Shown one piece after another: positions 21,481 to 33,400 of a stretch of DNA of 64,000 nucleotides. The position numbers were made by a program, and so were the translations under genes. The notes below the pieces were generated by a model. The model did not search any database and was not told where the DNA came from. It was given only the letters and a program-made list of their open reading frames with translations. Origin of the DNA: Epiperipatus broadwayi (Eukaryota; Onychophora; Udeonychophora; Euonychophora; Peripatidae). Each line of letters starts with the position of its first letter. Position 1 is the stretch's first letter. Where the stretch lies: contig JAQFVV010000012.1 in the NCBI GenBank assembly GCA_028023455.1, positions 13,592,364 through 13,656,363 of the forward strand, read 5' to 3'.

Positions 21481-24400
21481 TTCAGACTTTCAAGCACCTT
21501 TCAACCATCCACACTATCTCATACAACTGATACACATGACCACACACATATACTAAAGATAAATAATCACCAATGTATGTATTTTGTGCTAAACCAGCAC
21601 TCATGATTATCATCTCCCACACATATATATAATCAGTACTCAGTTTATATTAAGATAGCAAATCTTCACACTTTAATGAATAGGCTTCAATCCAGTCCAA
21701 CCTTCAACTTTTCAGCCATCCATATCATTGAAAATCTGATGATGGAAAGCCCAAATCCCATGCTAATTTAAAGTGATTTTATCATTCTTTTTACTTTTTT
21801 ATTGACAGTGACATAACAGCATATATGTATACCATTACAATTATGCATATATGTATGCTTATAATGTTTTGCCTATAAGACAATATAAATGTCTAAGCAT
21901 GACAAAGGAATAGCAGTTTATCATTATTAGTCATTGCTTTTACCATCTTTTATGTGCGAGAGTGCATATGTATCAAAAGAAAAAATATATATTCATAAAA
22001 GATAGCAATGTAAATATATTCTATTAGCTGTAATGCAGCCAACATGTACTCAAACTATTTTTTTTTTTAATGATGTGTCTCTACAAACAGCACTGACATA
22101 CATAGTTTAAATAATATTGAAATTTATCTCTATTATTTTTTTCTAATTGTATTTTTTTTGTAATAAAAATGGTAAGAGCTAGAATTAAAAAAAATTAGTG
22201 TTTTTGTAACCATCTCCGATTTATACAGAACTCTGATGTGTCAAATGTTGCTTGGAAAAACTAATCATAGGAGATGAAAAAAAAAATATTAGTGACAAGA
22301 GAAAAAATCAGCTCTTCTTTATCTAATTCTGGGAGCATTCACTTTTGAAATGAATTAATTTTTAATCAATCTCATATATGGTACAAGTAAATATAAACCT
22401 TTTTTATTTTATTATTTATATGATTTTTTTGTAACTATATACAAAAAAAGAATAATAAAAGGAATTAATATGATGTGATTAGAGCTCCTGTTACTCATAC
22501 CAAATCTACTGCATAAGCTTAAAAATCAAATGTTCTAAATCAGAGGTGTAAAGAAAATTACAAAAAAAAAAAAAAAAGTGAAATAAAAAAGAATTATATC
22601 TGTTAATGTCATATGTGTGATTATTTAAAAATGAATACTGCACAAAAATAATGTCTACTTATCTAAACTGCTACTTTACTTAAAATGATTTATTTCAAAA
22701 AATAAGTGTAAATCTTACATTGATAGAAACATAATATAATGAAAAAATTACCTGACTAATATAAATCCTATACAATTAAATAAATTATCAAAATTCCTCT
22801 AAATATTAGCTTTCTACTCAAAATAATTTCATTATAATATATATATAACTGATTGCTTGGTTTTGAACCCCAAAACTAAAAAATAAATGCTTTTATCACT
22901 CTTTCTATTAGCAGACTGAAAATGTCATTTAAATTCATTAGAAATATCCAAAGACAAAATATTTACTTTTATTAGAATAACGGCATTTTAATGAAAATAA
23001 TATGTTAAGGTTTTAGGGACTTTTTTCCATTAAAAAAAAGTTATGCTTATATAAATGATACTTGAATGCAAAGTTATCCATGGAAATTTTTTTAATTATC
23101 TTTTTATCATTTTTATAGGGTAAAATTTTATGATTTTTTTAATCCAATCATTTCATTATAACATTTAATAAACCAGTGAACTTAAGAATTTAAAATTCAT
23201 ACATATAAGATATGGTGTTTTTTTTTAATTAATAAAATTTACTTAGAATGTATAAAATTAGACATGATAGCATAACATTTTTGACATCAAATAATATCAA
23301 AATAAAAATACATATCAATATAACATTTCTTGGTTTCTTTTACGAGGAAATAGTAAAAATATATATAACAGATATTTGGTGCCATAAGACTAAAAAACAT
23401 ATAAAATCTGTCAAAAAGAATGAAACTATTGATACTAGATTAAGTGAGGCATCAATGTCCAAAACTGTTGAATTGTTTAATGTTCAATATTAATAGTCTC
23501 AAGCTTAATTAATGGCTTTATTTATTAAGATCAGGATAATCAAAAATATATGAATTACTTTTTTGTAAATTAATGGTTTCTCAAAATGATTGAAAATATT
23601 ACTAAAGACTGTTCTAAAAAATTTAAACCCATGAAAAAACAAATCATTAATGTCAACACACACCTGAACACACCCATCCACATCATTAAAAACAGCCCAC
23701 TACGATCTCAATATTTTAAATACCAGTAATTTTTGGGATGAGAGCAACAATGTTTTGAAAATAAAATTTAAGCAATTCATTATTGAATGTATGTCACATT
23801 GTTGGATGAATCGTTTAATTTATTCTAACCACTGAAAAGATTTGTCTGGTAGTCATCATAAAAAAAAAGTGTATAAATCAGACTGACTTACTAATTATTA
23901 AATACTGATCATGGAATTCAACATTTGGGAAGTGACATCATTGAACTTTTCTAATCCAATTAACACATCACAACTACTGAATACATGAGTATTTTGGTTA
24001 TCAGGCTCATCCCATAGTAAAAAGTATGTTTTCAGACAATGCCATTATTTTTCGATATTTATAATGCTCCAATTCATTTATCACCAAACACTGGTTTGAG
24101 GAAAATTACATAATGGCATTTCAATAACATTTAATTATTGCTAAAGTTGTGAAGACCATTCCTATTTAAGAGATCAGTATTCTCCATAACATATCTCAGA
24201 GAATTACTACCTTTTATCCATAAGAAATGACTTAATGTTCAAGTATTGTGTAACTTCTATCCTTTAAATATAATAAGTTCTTGATGCATTATATTTTTAT
24301 ATGTTAATATTCCTTACCAATTTTAGTTAAGTGCCAATGTTACAGAATTGCTTTCTATCATTTAGATAGATGTGCAACTAAGGAACTATTATCACACACA

Positions 24401-26860
24401 TGCATATATACATATTTCAAATATGTATATTTCATGCTTTAATTAACATCTAATCAAAAGATTTTTGTACATTATGTAGGGATACTACAACAGGATCACT
24501 TCCAGATGAGGAGTAATGTGATCTATAAAACAATGCTCATGAAATGGCAGATTGGTCTATTATTTTAAGATATTCTATTTCTTAAAATCTTTTAAATTTT
24601 TTTTATTTGCATTGTTTTAGTATTATTTCAAAAGTTTTAAAAATCCATTTCTTATACACTTAAATTCAATGCTTTTATAATTTTCCATTTACTTACAATT
24701 TAAGCTGATCTACAGTATTCATAAGAACTACAATTGTAATCTTGATATAAATATTAAATAGTTATTATTGCTAATTTTACATCTTTATATATAATACTTG
24801 ATTTTAAATAATTTGACAATTGCAATTATAATTTTAATTAAAATTATTGTATGGAAAGGTAAAATTATTAATAATAAATTTTAATATTAAAATTATACTT
24901 ATAATTCTTATGAAGATTATAAATCAATTGGTTTATAAAAGCGTTGAATTCAAATGCATAAAGATCTGGTTGTTTTAGAGAATGATGTAACATTAGTAAG
25001 AATATATTACCAGTAAATTGATTGGCTATTTTATTTAAAGTTTTTTATTACAGAGTAATTAATGTATATATATATATATTGTACCTTTTTGATTAGGTCT
25101 ACATGGGCTCGTTGAGTTTAATTTTAAAAAAATTTAAATTAAGGATACATTTCAAATAGTATAACTACTGTATAATTTTGGTAATGTTTTAAAATACTTT
25201 GTTAAAGTAAAGTGAGAGTTGTAAATATATTAAAAAACTATGTTAATATGTTAAAGTAATAAAGTAAAGCTAAATATTATAATTTTTGTATGTTTGGGAA
25301 AACTGGCCATAGTCAAATAATATATTAAAAGTCTTCTCAAACAAGTGTTAAAAGCTAATTTTAAAATAATGACTTAGGATTAAATAAACTAATATATTTT
25401 AAAATAAAAAATTATATTTAATATTTGTGTTATAAATTATGTATTTAAAATATAATATTTTGTGATGGACAAATGTGTTTAATTTAATAGTATCAAAATT
25501 ATTATTCCAAATTCTATTATTATATTACTATGTTTTAATATAATATTTTTTGTAATTAAATATTTATTTCATTGTCAGACAGTAATTAAAAAATTGCTAC
25601 ATACTATCTGGGTTTGAAAGTCATGTGACACAAATACTCATACTTTTGTGCTTACAAGTTTTCTAAAGATAGTTTCAAAATTACTTTAGAATTGTTTTAA
25701 AAATTGAAGGCATTTGTTATCATGAAATATAAATAAATGTTATAACAATTTTTAATTTGGTAGTTTTAAGAATGTGTAGTTAATAAAGTTAAAATTTTAA
25801 AAATAAATACATTGAAAATAAATATTGGATAAATTACTAAAGTATTATTTTTAAAATGTTATTTTAAAGGGTTCAGTTTGTTTAAATAAAAGTATAAAAT
25901 TAATTTAGAATTAAATAATATAATATTTAATGAGTCATAGATTTTATTTCTAAATTTTTAATAATCTAAACTTAACAGATATGTAAATTAGATCACCAGT
26001 TGAAGATCTAAATAGCCAATCAAATCATCAATTTAATTTAGTATAAAAAGTAGATACTCTCATTTTTCTGTGTGCTTTTAATAACTTAAGGGGTGTATAA
26101 TAACTAAATAACTTTCTTGATAACTTTTTTTTTATTATTATTAATATCGAAGTATCGTCTAGTTTATTACTTAAAATTATTGTTTTAAAAGGAAAAATTT
26201 AAAGGATTATAATTTATTAAGCTAAAGCAGACATGCGTTGTTAAATTCATAAATTCCCTATCAATAATTTCTATTAAAGCTTGACCCAACTTCGCAGTAG
26301 CTATGGGTTTAATACCAGAAATAAATATGTATTTAAGAGAATTAAGATGGAAGTACAGATACCAAAGGAAAGGACAATTTTAAAAATATTAGGAGAAAAG
26401 TTATGTTGCTATTTATTTTTAATATTTTGGACATTAACAAGGAAGTTAAACAGATATATTCTTCGAAAATTTAGTATTTTAAATGCATTATATCTTAAAG
26501 ATAGATAACCGTATTTGAAGAGAAAAGCTATATGGTAAAAACTTAATTTTTAATATTTTAAAAAAAGTATATTTTAAAAAGAGTTGCAGAAAATATTTTG
26601 AAAGAAATATTGTCTTTAAAAAGCTTATTATAAACTTTTCTTGAAATGATTAAAAATAATATATTTTTTATATGACAAGTCGTCATTAAAAAAAAAAAAA
26701 ACCGTAATTCATTTTAATGTGCTAAAAAAGTGATTTTTAAAATTATTCGTCAAAAAGAAAAGAAATGGGTAATTAAAAATAAGATTATCCTGACTGAAAT
26801 AACTTTATTTAAATTACTATAAAATATTTTTAAACGGAATATAAAGTGTGTATTTTCCGT
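21481..26860. other. Long AT-rich stretch without a recognised gene
   Basis: Only short, compositionally random frames (for example 23248-23493 and 26281-26508 on plus). A fragment matching the end of R2 lies at 21800-21835. A perfect small palindrome is at about 24407-24427 (ATACATATTT, C, AAATATGTAT). If the exons at 12.3 kb and 34.4-37.8 kb are one gene, this is intron. Confidence 0.45.
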
Positions 26861-27175
26861 ACAAGAATGCATGAATCCATATAGCCATCACTGATGCATC
26901 GAAAGCCCCATGTAGGATCCTAGTGAACGGGAAAACTCCAGAGATTAATTTTAAAACTTTCCCCAAGTGATATCACATTTAATAATTATTTTTCCTGGAA
27001 AGCAAACTGTAATTTATAGACTTTCATCATGGGATTAATGATTATTCTTCAAAATATTTTTGGATACAAAAGTAGACTTCACTTCATTTTCTTTTTTTTT
27101 ATTATCATTTATGAGTTTATGCGTCACGCTGGGGAAGAGAGCTCTGTTTTGTTTTAAAGCTTTTTGAACAGTAGC

Positions 27176-27189
27176 GTTGTCTTAGCAAC
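27176..27189. promoter_or_regulatory. RFX-type X-box candidate
   Basis: GTTGTCTTAGCAAC is a near-palindrome of two half-sites (GTTGTC and AGCAAC) around a TT spacer, close to the X-box bound by RFX factors at ciliary gene promoters. It sits in a small patch with several CpGs (GCGTCACGCTGGGG upstream, AACGCCGGGGAG downstream), unlike the surrounding AT-rich DNA. No exon could be tied to it. Confidence 0.35.
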
Positions 27190-27229
27190 AAACGCCGGGG
27201 AGAGATTTTTATGAAGAATTTCTAATAAA

Positions 27230-28118
27230 GAAATATTAGGAGGAAGAAAAGAACATTTAATTTGAACTTTATGGGGAAAAAAGGTGGAATTTTTGTAAAT
27301 ATAGTTTTATTTATCATTTCGTTTACTAATAATAATGTTAAGTTTTTATTAGTGCTAAGTAGGAACATTACATTTAAATATTTATCAATCTAACATAATT
27401 AATATTATAAGGAATATTTTAATTCTTTGTAAAGTTTTTTTTTTTAATAAACATTTTTCTAAGTATGATAGTAATGAATAGATGTGGGTATTACTTAATA
27501 TATTTTATATGAAATATTGGACCAGAAAACATCTAAGAGTGATCAACAAGCAAATTATCACTAGGTAAATCTTTGTAAAATATATTAATTTCACATGATG
27601 TATATTTTATGGGTTTTTTTTTTAGAAATTGCTTGGAATATTTTATAGTATTACCTTATCATATGAACATATAAATATGTGTGCATGCATTAATTACACA
27701 TAAAACTTTATTGCTATTCTAGAGATATGAGCTGGGATTTTTAAAAAAGATATGCATACTTTTCTTTTATATTACAAATGTAATATAATTTACTGATACA
27801 TATAATTTTATATGATTCTTTAGTGGAGGAACCCTAATTTTAAAATGTTTTAAAATATTGATTTTAATATCTGAAAACAAAATCATTTGTATTTTTATTG
27901 CTGAATTTTGAAAGTGAATGAACCTTTTCTTGTTATAGTAGTATTAGATTGTTGAAGTTATACATGAATCTTGTTTATTGCTTAAAGTAATGTTAGATAA
28001 TTTTGCGATGTAGATTGATAAATCTATTATGAAGTTTTAAAGTGATAGTGACCTTGGAATTATGAAAAGAAACCAATGGGATGTTTTATATTTAGGATTT
28101 ATGGGGAATAGAAAGTAA
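27230..28118. other. AT-rich DNA, nothing recognised
   Basis: Between the CpG patch and the LTR element no feature could be supported. Confidence 0.5.
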
Positions 28119-28494
28119 CTTATTGCAGTATTCAAGGTCAAGGTACACATGTGTAATGTATAATGAATATGTAACATAATAATAATAATTGTATAATAAT
28201 AAGAGTATGTAAAATAAGAATAATAATTGTATAATAATAAGAGTACAATAATGTAGAATAAAACTGATAACTGTAATGTATAATGAATATGTAAAATAAG
28301 AAGTAATAATTGTATAATAAAGAGTATGTAAAATAAGAATAATAATTGTATAATAATAAGAGTACAATAATAAATGTAGAATAAAAGTAATAACTGTAAA
28401 ATATAATGAATATGTAAAATAAGAATAACTGTATAGCAATTATGTATAACGATTGTGTAAAATTACAATGTTGTTAAATCATAGAAAGCCCAGC

Positions 28495-28510
28495 TGACCT
28501 TATAGGGTCA
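28495..28510. promoter_or_regulatory. Everted TGACC/GGTCA motif in the LTR
   Basis: TGACCTTATAGGGTCA is an inverted pair resembling nuclear-receptor half-sites (TGACCT and GGGTCA four bases apart). It is also present in the 3' LTR near 30802-30819. Binding is inference. Confidence 0.3.
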
Positions 28511-28527
28511 GAAAACTGTGTAAAATA

Positions 28528-28595
28528 CCATATATGGTGAGAAATGTAAAAACACTGCGTGTATGTGAAAACGTATGTGAAAACACCATATATGG
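28528..28595. promoter_or_regulatory. Paired CArG boxes in the 5' LTR
   Basis: CCATATATGG occurs at 28528-28537 and 28586-28595, both fitting the CC(A/T)6GG serum-response-factor consensus. They lie 36-103 bp upstream of the TATA box at 28631. The 3' LTR repeats them at 30837-30846 and 30895-30904. Confidence 0.5.
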
Positions 28596-28630
28596 TTAGG
28601 AATGTAAAAGACTCCAGAAGTCTTGAGGGG

Positions 28631-28638
28631 TATATAAA
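28631..28638 (+). promoter_or_regulatory. TATA box of the LTR promoter
   Basis: TATATAAA within GGGGTATATAAACCCCC, well placed to drive genomic RNA starting some 25-35 bp downstream. The equivalent in the 3' LTR is at 30940-30947. Confidence 0.6.
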
Positions 28639-28878
28639 CCCCCATAACCTGATCTAATTGTTCTGAGTTTTAATTATAAGTCAGAGACTCCTGCCTCTGT
28701 AAGTCCAAAAGCAGGACTAGGGTTATTATATGCAGGTCACCACGACCTTTTATTATTTTATTACGCCTTATAATAGGCAATGTATATAGTTAAAATTATT
28801 CGTATTAAACTATAATCTTACCATCTCAATTCTGCCTTTGTCCATTTATTTACTTGCTGGTCATAAGTCACAGCAAAT

Positions 28879-28896
28879 TGGCGCAGTCGAAACAGG
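28879..28896 (+). promoter_or_regulatory. Primer-binding site
   Basis: TGGCGCAGTCGAAACAGG starts three bases after the 5' LTR. The leading TGG complements a tRNA 3' CCA end. The tRNA species was not determined. Confidence 0.8.
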
Positions 28897-29040
28897 AATC
28901 GAATCTGAAAGAAAGTGGCAGTCAATACCGGAAAGGAACTACAGAAAAAATTTGCTCGGTCATCATAGGATCGAATCTGGAAATAATTGCCTAAACAGCA
29001 AGCTGAGACAAATCGTAAGTGGATTTGAATCAACAAAGAA

Positions 29041-30489
29041 ATGGCGAGCATATCACAAGTTAGTATATGCATGTTTAATGTAGAAAATCCGAGTGATTGG
29101 CTACTGTATGTTCAGAGGATCAAAAACTACTTTATACTAAATAGTATTACCGAGAATACTGTAAAAGTAGCCTCATTACTTTGCTTCGCAGGCCAGAGGG
29201 TAATCGAAATAGCGAACAAACTATGTGGAAATTCGCCGGAGACGCAGAAATACGATGAGCTCGTAACACAGCTAAATGAATATTTCAATCCCCAGCCATC
29301 CAAGTTTATTGCTCGATTGCACTTTAGAGGCAGAAGGCAAAGAAAGAATGAGAAAATAAAAGAATATGACATTGGTTTAAGAGAGATGGCAAAGCCATGC
29401 CTTTACGGTAAATATTTAGAGGAAGCTCTTCTAGAACAGCTATTATACGGAATAATTGATGACCAGTTTAGGCAGATCTTATTAGCAATAAAAGATCTAA
29501 CTTACAAAGAAGCTATCAGATGTGGAACAGCTTATGAATTGCTGCTTGACCAAGCGAGAGAGTTCAGAAGTTTCACGAGACCAGAACCACTTCAAACTAC
29601 AATTTTTAAAACGTTTGGAGTTAAATCCAAAACAGATAAACAAATTAAATGTTTCCGATGTGGAAAAATCGGGCACAAAGCCCATGATTGCAGTTTACCA
29701 GAAAATGAAAGTTATCGGAAAATAACCGAGTATCCCGAAAGATGGCACCACCATACAAAGCCGAACAGAGAATTTTCGTGCGAAGCGATGGAAAGTAGCT
29801 ACATAAAAAGTGCTACTATAGACGATTCTGATCAAATTATGATAAATGTAAAACTAATCGGCAAGCCAATAACCATGGAAATTGATAGCGGAGCAGGGAT
29901 ATCGCTGATAAAGAGTAAAGATTGGGAAAGACTAATCCAGAATTTAAAATTCCCTCCAAGGGTAGAGAAGACTCAACTCAAGGCCTGGGATGCTAATAAA
30001 AATCCCATAAGGATATTAGGAGTTGCAAATGTAAAGGTAGAAACAACGAAAACTAAAGAAATACTACCAATATATATTGTGAATGGAGACATTAACCCGA
30101 TCATAGGCTGTGAGTGGTTCACGCCCCTAGGTATAAAAATATGCGTTATAAAAAAAATCGATATAGAATCGCAAGTCAAAAATAATTACCCCAGCTTGTT
30201 CAAAAAAGAACCAGGAAAACTAAAAACCTCGCCTGTAGAGATAGAGTTAAGAGACAGAGGAAAACCTATTGTAACAAAACCTCGGAAAGTACCTATAGCA
30301 CAGCAAAAATTGGCGCATCGAAACCACCATCAACAAACAGCAAATTGGCGAAGCACAGCAAAGACCGCCAGCAACCGTCTCAACTCAAAGACTATGTTAG
30401 GTGAAAAACCATACTTCTGGAGTGGGGGAGGAGTGCAGTATTCAAGGTCAAGGTATACATATGTAATGTATAATGAATATGTAAAATAA
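29041..30489 (+). CDS. Gag-protease polyprotein of the LTR element
   Basis: A single frame of 482 codons starting at an ATG 165 bp after the LTR. Residues about 1-190 are a Gag capsid-like region (LLYVQRIKNYF, then LEEALLEQLLYGI near 126-138). A CCHC zinc knuckle is at C204, C207, H212, C217. A retroviral-type aspartic protease follows with the DSGA site at 282-285 and a second conserved block IIGCEWF at about 344-350. The frame goes on to the linker that normally precedes RT (to about residue 404) and then leaves the family: the RT is deleted and the remaining codons, including those inside the 3' LTR, are unrelated read-through. Gag would package the RNA and the protease would mature Gag. 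No RT means no independent replication. Open frame, no internal stops. Confidence 0.9.
   Translation: MASISQVSICMFNVENPSDWLLYVQRIKNYFILNSITENTVKVASLLCFAGQRVIEIANKLCGNSPETQKYDELVTQLNEYFNPQPSKFIARLHFRGRRQRKNEKIKEYDIGLREMAKPCLYGKYLEEALLEQLLYGIIDDQFRQILLAIKDLTYKEAIRCGTAYELLLDQAREFRSFTRPEPLQTTIFKTFGVKSKTDKQIKCFRCGKIGHKAHDCSLPENESYRKITEYPERWHHHTKPNREFSCEAMESSYIKSATIDDSDQIMINVKLIGKPITMEIDSGAGISLIKSKDWERLIQNLKFPPRVEKTQLKAWDANKNPIRILGVANVKVETTKTKEILPIYIVNGDINPIIGCEWFTPLGIKICVIKKIDIESQVKNNYPSLFKKEPGKLKTSPVEIELRDRGKPIVTKPRKVPIAQQKLAHRNHHQQTANWRSTAKTASNRLNSKTMLGEKPYFWSGGGVQYSRSRYTYVMYNEYVK
30301..30350 (+). repeat. Two primer-site-like echoes at the pol deletion scar
   Basis: CAGCAAAAATTGGCGCATCG followed by AAACC (30301-30325) and CAGCAAATTGGCG (30338-30350) resemble the LTR-end/primer-site junction at 28871-28892 (CAGCAAATTGGCGCAGTCGA). 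They begin where similarity to the Gag-Pol family ends. Confidence 0.7.
30421..30433 (+). promoter_or_regulatory. Polypurine tract
   Basis: AGTGGGGGAGGAG directly abuts the 3' LTR start TGCAGTATTC. It primes plus-strand DNA synthesis in this element class. Confidence 0.85.
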
Positions 30490-31184
30490 TAATAATTGTA
30501 TAATAATAAGAGTATGTAAAATAAGAATAATAATTGTATAATAATAAGAGTACAATAATGTAGAATAAAACTGATAACTGTAATGTATAATGAATATGTA
30601 AAATAAGAAGTAATAATTGTATAATAAAAAGAGTATGTAAAATAAGAATAATAATTGTATAATAATAAGAGTACAATAATAAATGTAGAATAAAAGTAAT
30701 AACTGTAAAATATAATGAATATGTAAAATAAGAATAACTGTATAGCAATTATGTATAACGATTGTGTAAAATTACAATGTTGTTAAATCATAGAAAGCCC
30801 AGCTGACCTTATAGGGTCAGAAAACTGTGTAAAATACCATATATGGTGAGAAATGTAAAAACACTGCGTGTATGTGAAAACGTATGTGAAAACACCATAT
30901 ATGGTTAGGAATGTAAAAGACTCCAGAAGTCTTGAGGGGTATATAAACCCCCATAACCTGATCTAATTGTTCTGAGTTTTAATTATAAGTCAGAGACTCC
31001 TGCCTCTGTAAGTCCAAAAGCAGGACTAGGGTTATTATATGCAGGTCACCACGACCTTTTATTATTTTATTACGCCTTATAATAGGCAATGTATATAGTT
31101 AAAATTATTCGTATTAAACTATAATCTTACCATCTCAATTCTGCCTTTGTCCATTTATTTACTTGCTGGTCATAAGACACAGCA
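30434..31184 (+). repeat. 3' LTR
   Basis: 751 bp, collinear with the 5' LTR. Differences seen include GGTATACATATG versus GGTACACATGTG, small indels in the ATAATAA runs, and CATAAGACACAGCA versus CATAAGTCACAGCA at the end. Confidence 0.95.
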
Positions 31185-31189
31185 CTTAT

Positions 31190-32260
31190 ATTATTATCTT
31201 AGTAGTTTATGCAAGTACAGATAATGTAGCCCTGTGTCTTGTATATATTTTCCATGGGCAATGTCTTTCTTAGTATTAAGTATTTTAATGTTCGAAGGAG
31301 CTGAATAAATAGCCTGGACATTATTTTTATAATAGAGGTCATTAGACAGAGAAGTCATGCCTCTTCGTATGCACTATTGCTATGTAGATTATCCCATATA
31401 TTTATACTATTGAGTCTATACTCTAGTTAGTTCTTCATGCCTACGCATCATATCACTAACATAATTTCAAAAGTTGTTGCATCGTACAGAATTGTATTTA
31501 TGAAGGAAAATAATGAATAATTTTTGAATTATAGAATCGTTATTTTGAAAGAAGATAGGTTTTTTCTTGCTTTGGTTTATGTTGAAGTCAAATACAAATG
31601 AGATTGAAAGTAAATGCAAACTATAATAATAAAGAATCATAAATATTTTTCGTATTTCATTAAACTATTTTAAAAAATATATAAGAGATAATAAATTATT
31701 CACGAGATTTTTGAATAATTTTAGATATTTTTATTATACATGGTAATGAATATTTTTAAATAATAGAACGTCCAGAAGAAACAACATAAAATAGAATGAG
31801 TACTTATATTTTGTGAATATTATTTTATGTTTTAAAACACACACATAGGGATTTTTATTAGAATAGTGCCAAGCAAGATATATAAAGGTATGTCAATCAT
31901 ATTATTTTATTCAAGTCAATTTATGTATTTAACGAACCAAGATAAATATTTTGAATAACATCAGCACTATCATAGTAGAAGTTTGATTAAGTTATTATAA
32001 AATCTATGAACATATCTTAAAAATGAATGCTATTTCAGTAGTTTATTTTTTTATATTTTCGTGTATACTTGCGAAAACTATACATTTAAAGCATGTCAAT
32101 TAATAGATATTATATTCAACTATATGTGTATTCATAATTAGTAGTATTGTTATTCTTTCAAATAATTGTCAAAAGTTTATAAATCGGAGTAAAGGCTTAT
32201 TTACTTGTTGATTTTTTTTTTTTTTTTTTTACTGAGGAAGTATGTAATTTATCTAAAATA
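31190..32260. other. AT-rich DNA, nothing recognised
   Basis: No supported feature; ends in a T run at about 32213-32230. Confidence 0.5.
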
Positions 32261-32267
32261 TAACTAT

Positions 32268-32443
32268 TAAATCGTGCTTTCACACTTCTAACATAAAGCT
32301 ATAACAACAAATTGAAAATTAAATTTAATGGCAAGCGCTTTCAAGAAGATGTACTTCTCATATCTTCTTGAAAGCGCTCAGCCATTTAATTTAATTTTCA
32401 ATTTGTTGTTATAGCTTTACGTTAGAAGTGTGAAAGCACGATT
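32268..32443. repeat. Short fold-back element (inverted repeat hairpin)
   Basis: Left arm 32268-32350 and right arm 32362-32443 are almost perfectly complementary (for example CGTGCTTTCACACTTCTAAC against GTTAGAAGTGTGAAAGCACG, and AAGCGCTTTCAAGAAGAT against ATCTTCTTGAAAGCGCT) around a loop of about 11 bases. The high arm identity suggests recent origin or conversion. MITE-like; no clear target duplication found. Confidence 0.85.
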
Positions 32444-32529
32444 AAATAGTATTATATTGGACAAACGTAAAGTATAAATATACAGGTTATTACCTAAAAT
32501 ATAACTGTAAATATTGTATATAATTTTGT

Positions 32530-33400
32530 TAAGAGTCTATAATAATAAACTTTGTTAAATTTGTTTTATAAAACTTTGTGTTGTGTTGATTATTCATCAT
32601 TACCAATACATGACTGCCAGGTACCAAAAAAAAACATAATATTTGCATAGTACAAATATAACCATTTACTTACAAAATTACAATGTGTCAGAATATAATA
32701 TATTTGAGAAATTTCATTTTACCTTATTATTATTATTATTATTATGGTCATAAATTAATTATATAATTTATTGCATAGAATTATAACGTTATTTGTTGCC
32801 ACATATTCACAAATTATCAAATTATATGAGAGCGAAATGATTATATTATATCATTTGTTGTTATTATTATCATTGATAGTTACCACAACATTGAACAATA
32901 GATAAGATTGATAATTATTTAATGAAGATTATTATTACTACTATTTATTGTTATTATTATTAGTTAGGTGTAGTTGAGGATGATACAAAATCCCTTATCA
33001 GACTTGACTACAGAAAATTATAAATTGATTAGTTATTTTAAAGAACCTGAGATTATTATAGTTATATTATTTTAATAACGAGATTAGCATTTATTTAGTA
33101 ACATTATATTAAATTGATTGTTATTATTTTAAAATCGTAAGAATGCAATAAATTTATTATTATTTGAAATAATAGGAGGGATAGTATTCTTATGCCATTG
33201 AGAAGGTATCCTGTGGGATATTGGCTCAATGTAATTCTTTACTGCTTGTACTTCTCTTTATTGTCTCATGATTTATTAATATTTTATTTATTTAATTTTA
33301 TAAACCGAACCATTTATTATTTATCAATGAATTAGAGCTAGTTAAATAGTAGATATTATCACAGGATAATTTATTATTGATTATAGTAAGATTATATATG
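32530..33400 (+). repeat. Repeat family R1, plus-strand copy
   Basis: Matches 1800-2830 in inverse orientation, including GTATTCTTATGCCATTGAGA at 33186-33205 and GGGATATTGGCTCAATGTA at 33217-33235. A (TTA)n patch is at 32720-32743. Confidence 0.55.

Larger units (their letters stand above)
28124..28875 (+). repeat. 5' LTR
   Basis: Begins TGCAGTATTCAAGG and ends GTCACAGCA. The first 330 bp hold internal tandem copies (period about 105 bp) of a block with AATAATTGTATAATAATAAG, GAGTACAATAA and GTATAATGAATATGTAAAAT. A TATATAAA box lies at 28631-28638 between GGGG and CCCC, followed by the transcribed region. Two CCATATATGG boxes lie upstream of it. Confidence 0.95.
28119..31189 (+). mobile_element. 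Non-autonomous Ty3/gypsy-like LTR retrotransposon (gag-protease only)
   Basis: Complete structure: target duplication CTTAT (28119-28123 and 31185-31189), 5' LTR 28124-28875, primer-binding site, an internal region of about 1.56 kb with one frame encoding Gag and protease, polypurine tract 30421-30433, and 3' LTR 30434-31184. The LTRs differ at only a handful of positions, so insertion is recent. RT, RNase H and integrase are absent, so it depends on another element's enzymes. A related but older relic lies at 42.3-44.2 kb. It sits antisense to the exons at 34.4-37.8 kb. Confidence 0.95.

Noticed and set aside
28092-28439. Tyr/Leu/Ile-rich minus-strand frames in both LTRs (also 30392-30748)
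   Set aside because: They arise from ATAATAA-type tandem repeats in the LTR and read antisense to the element.
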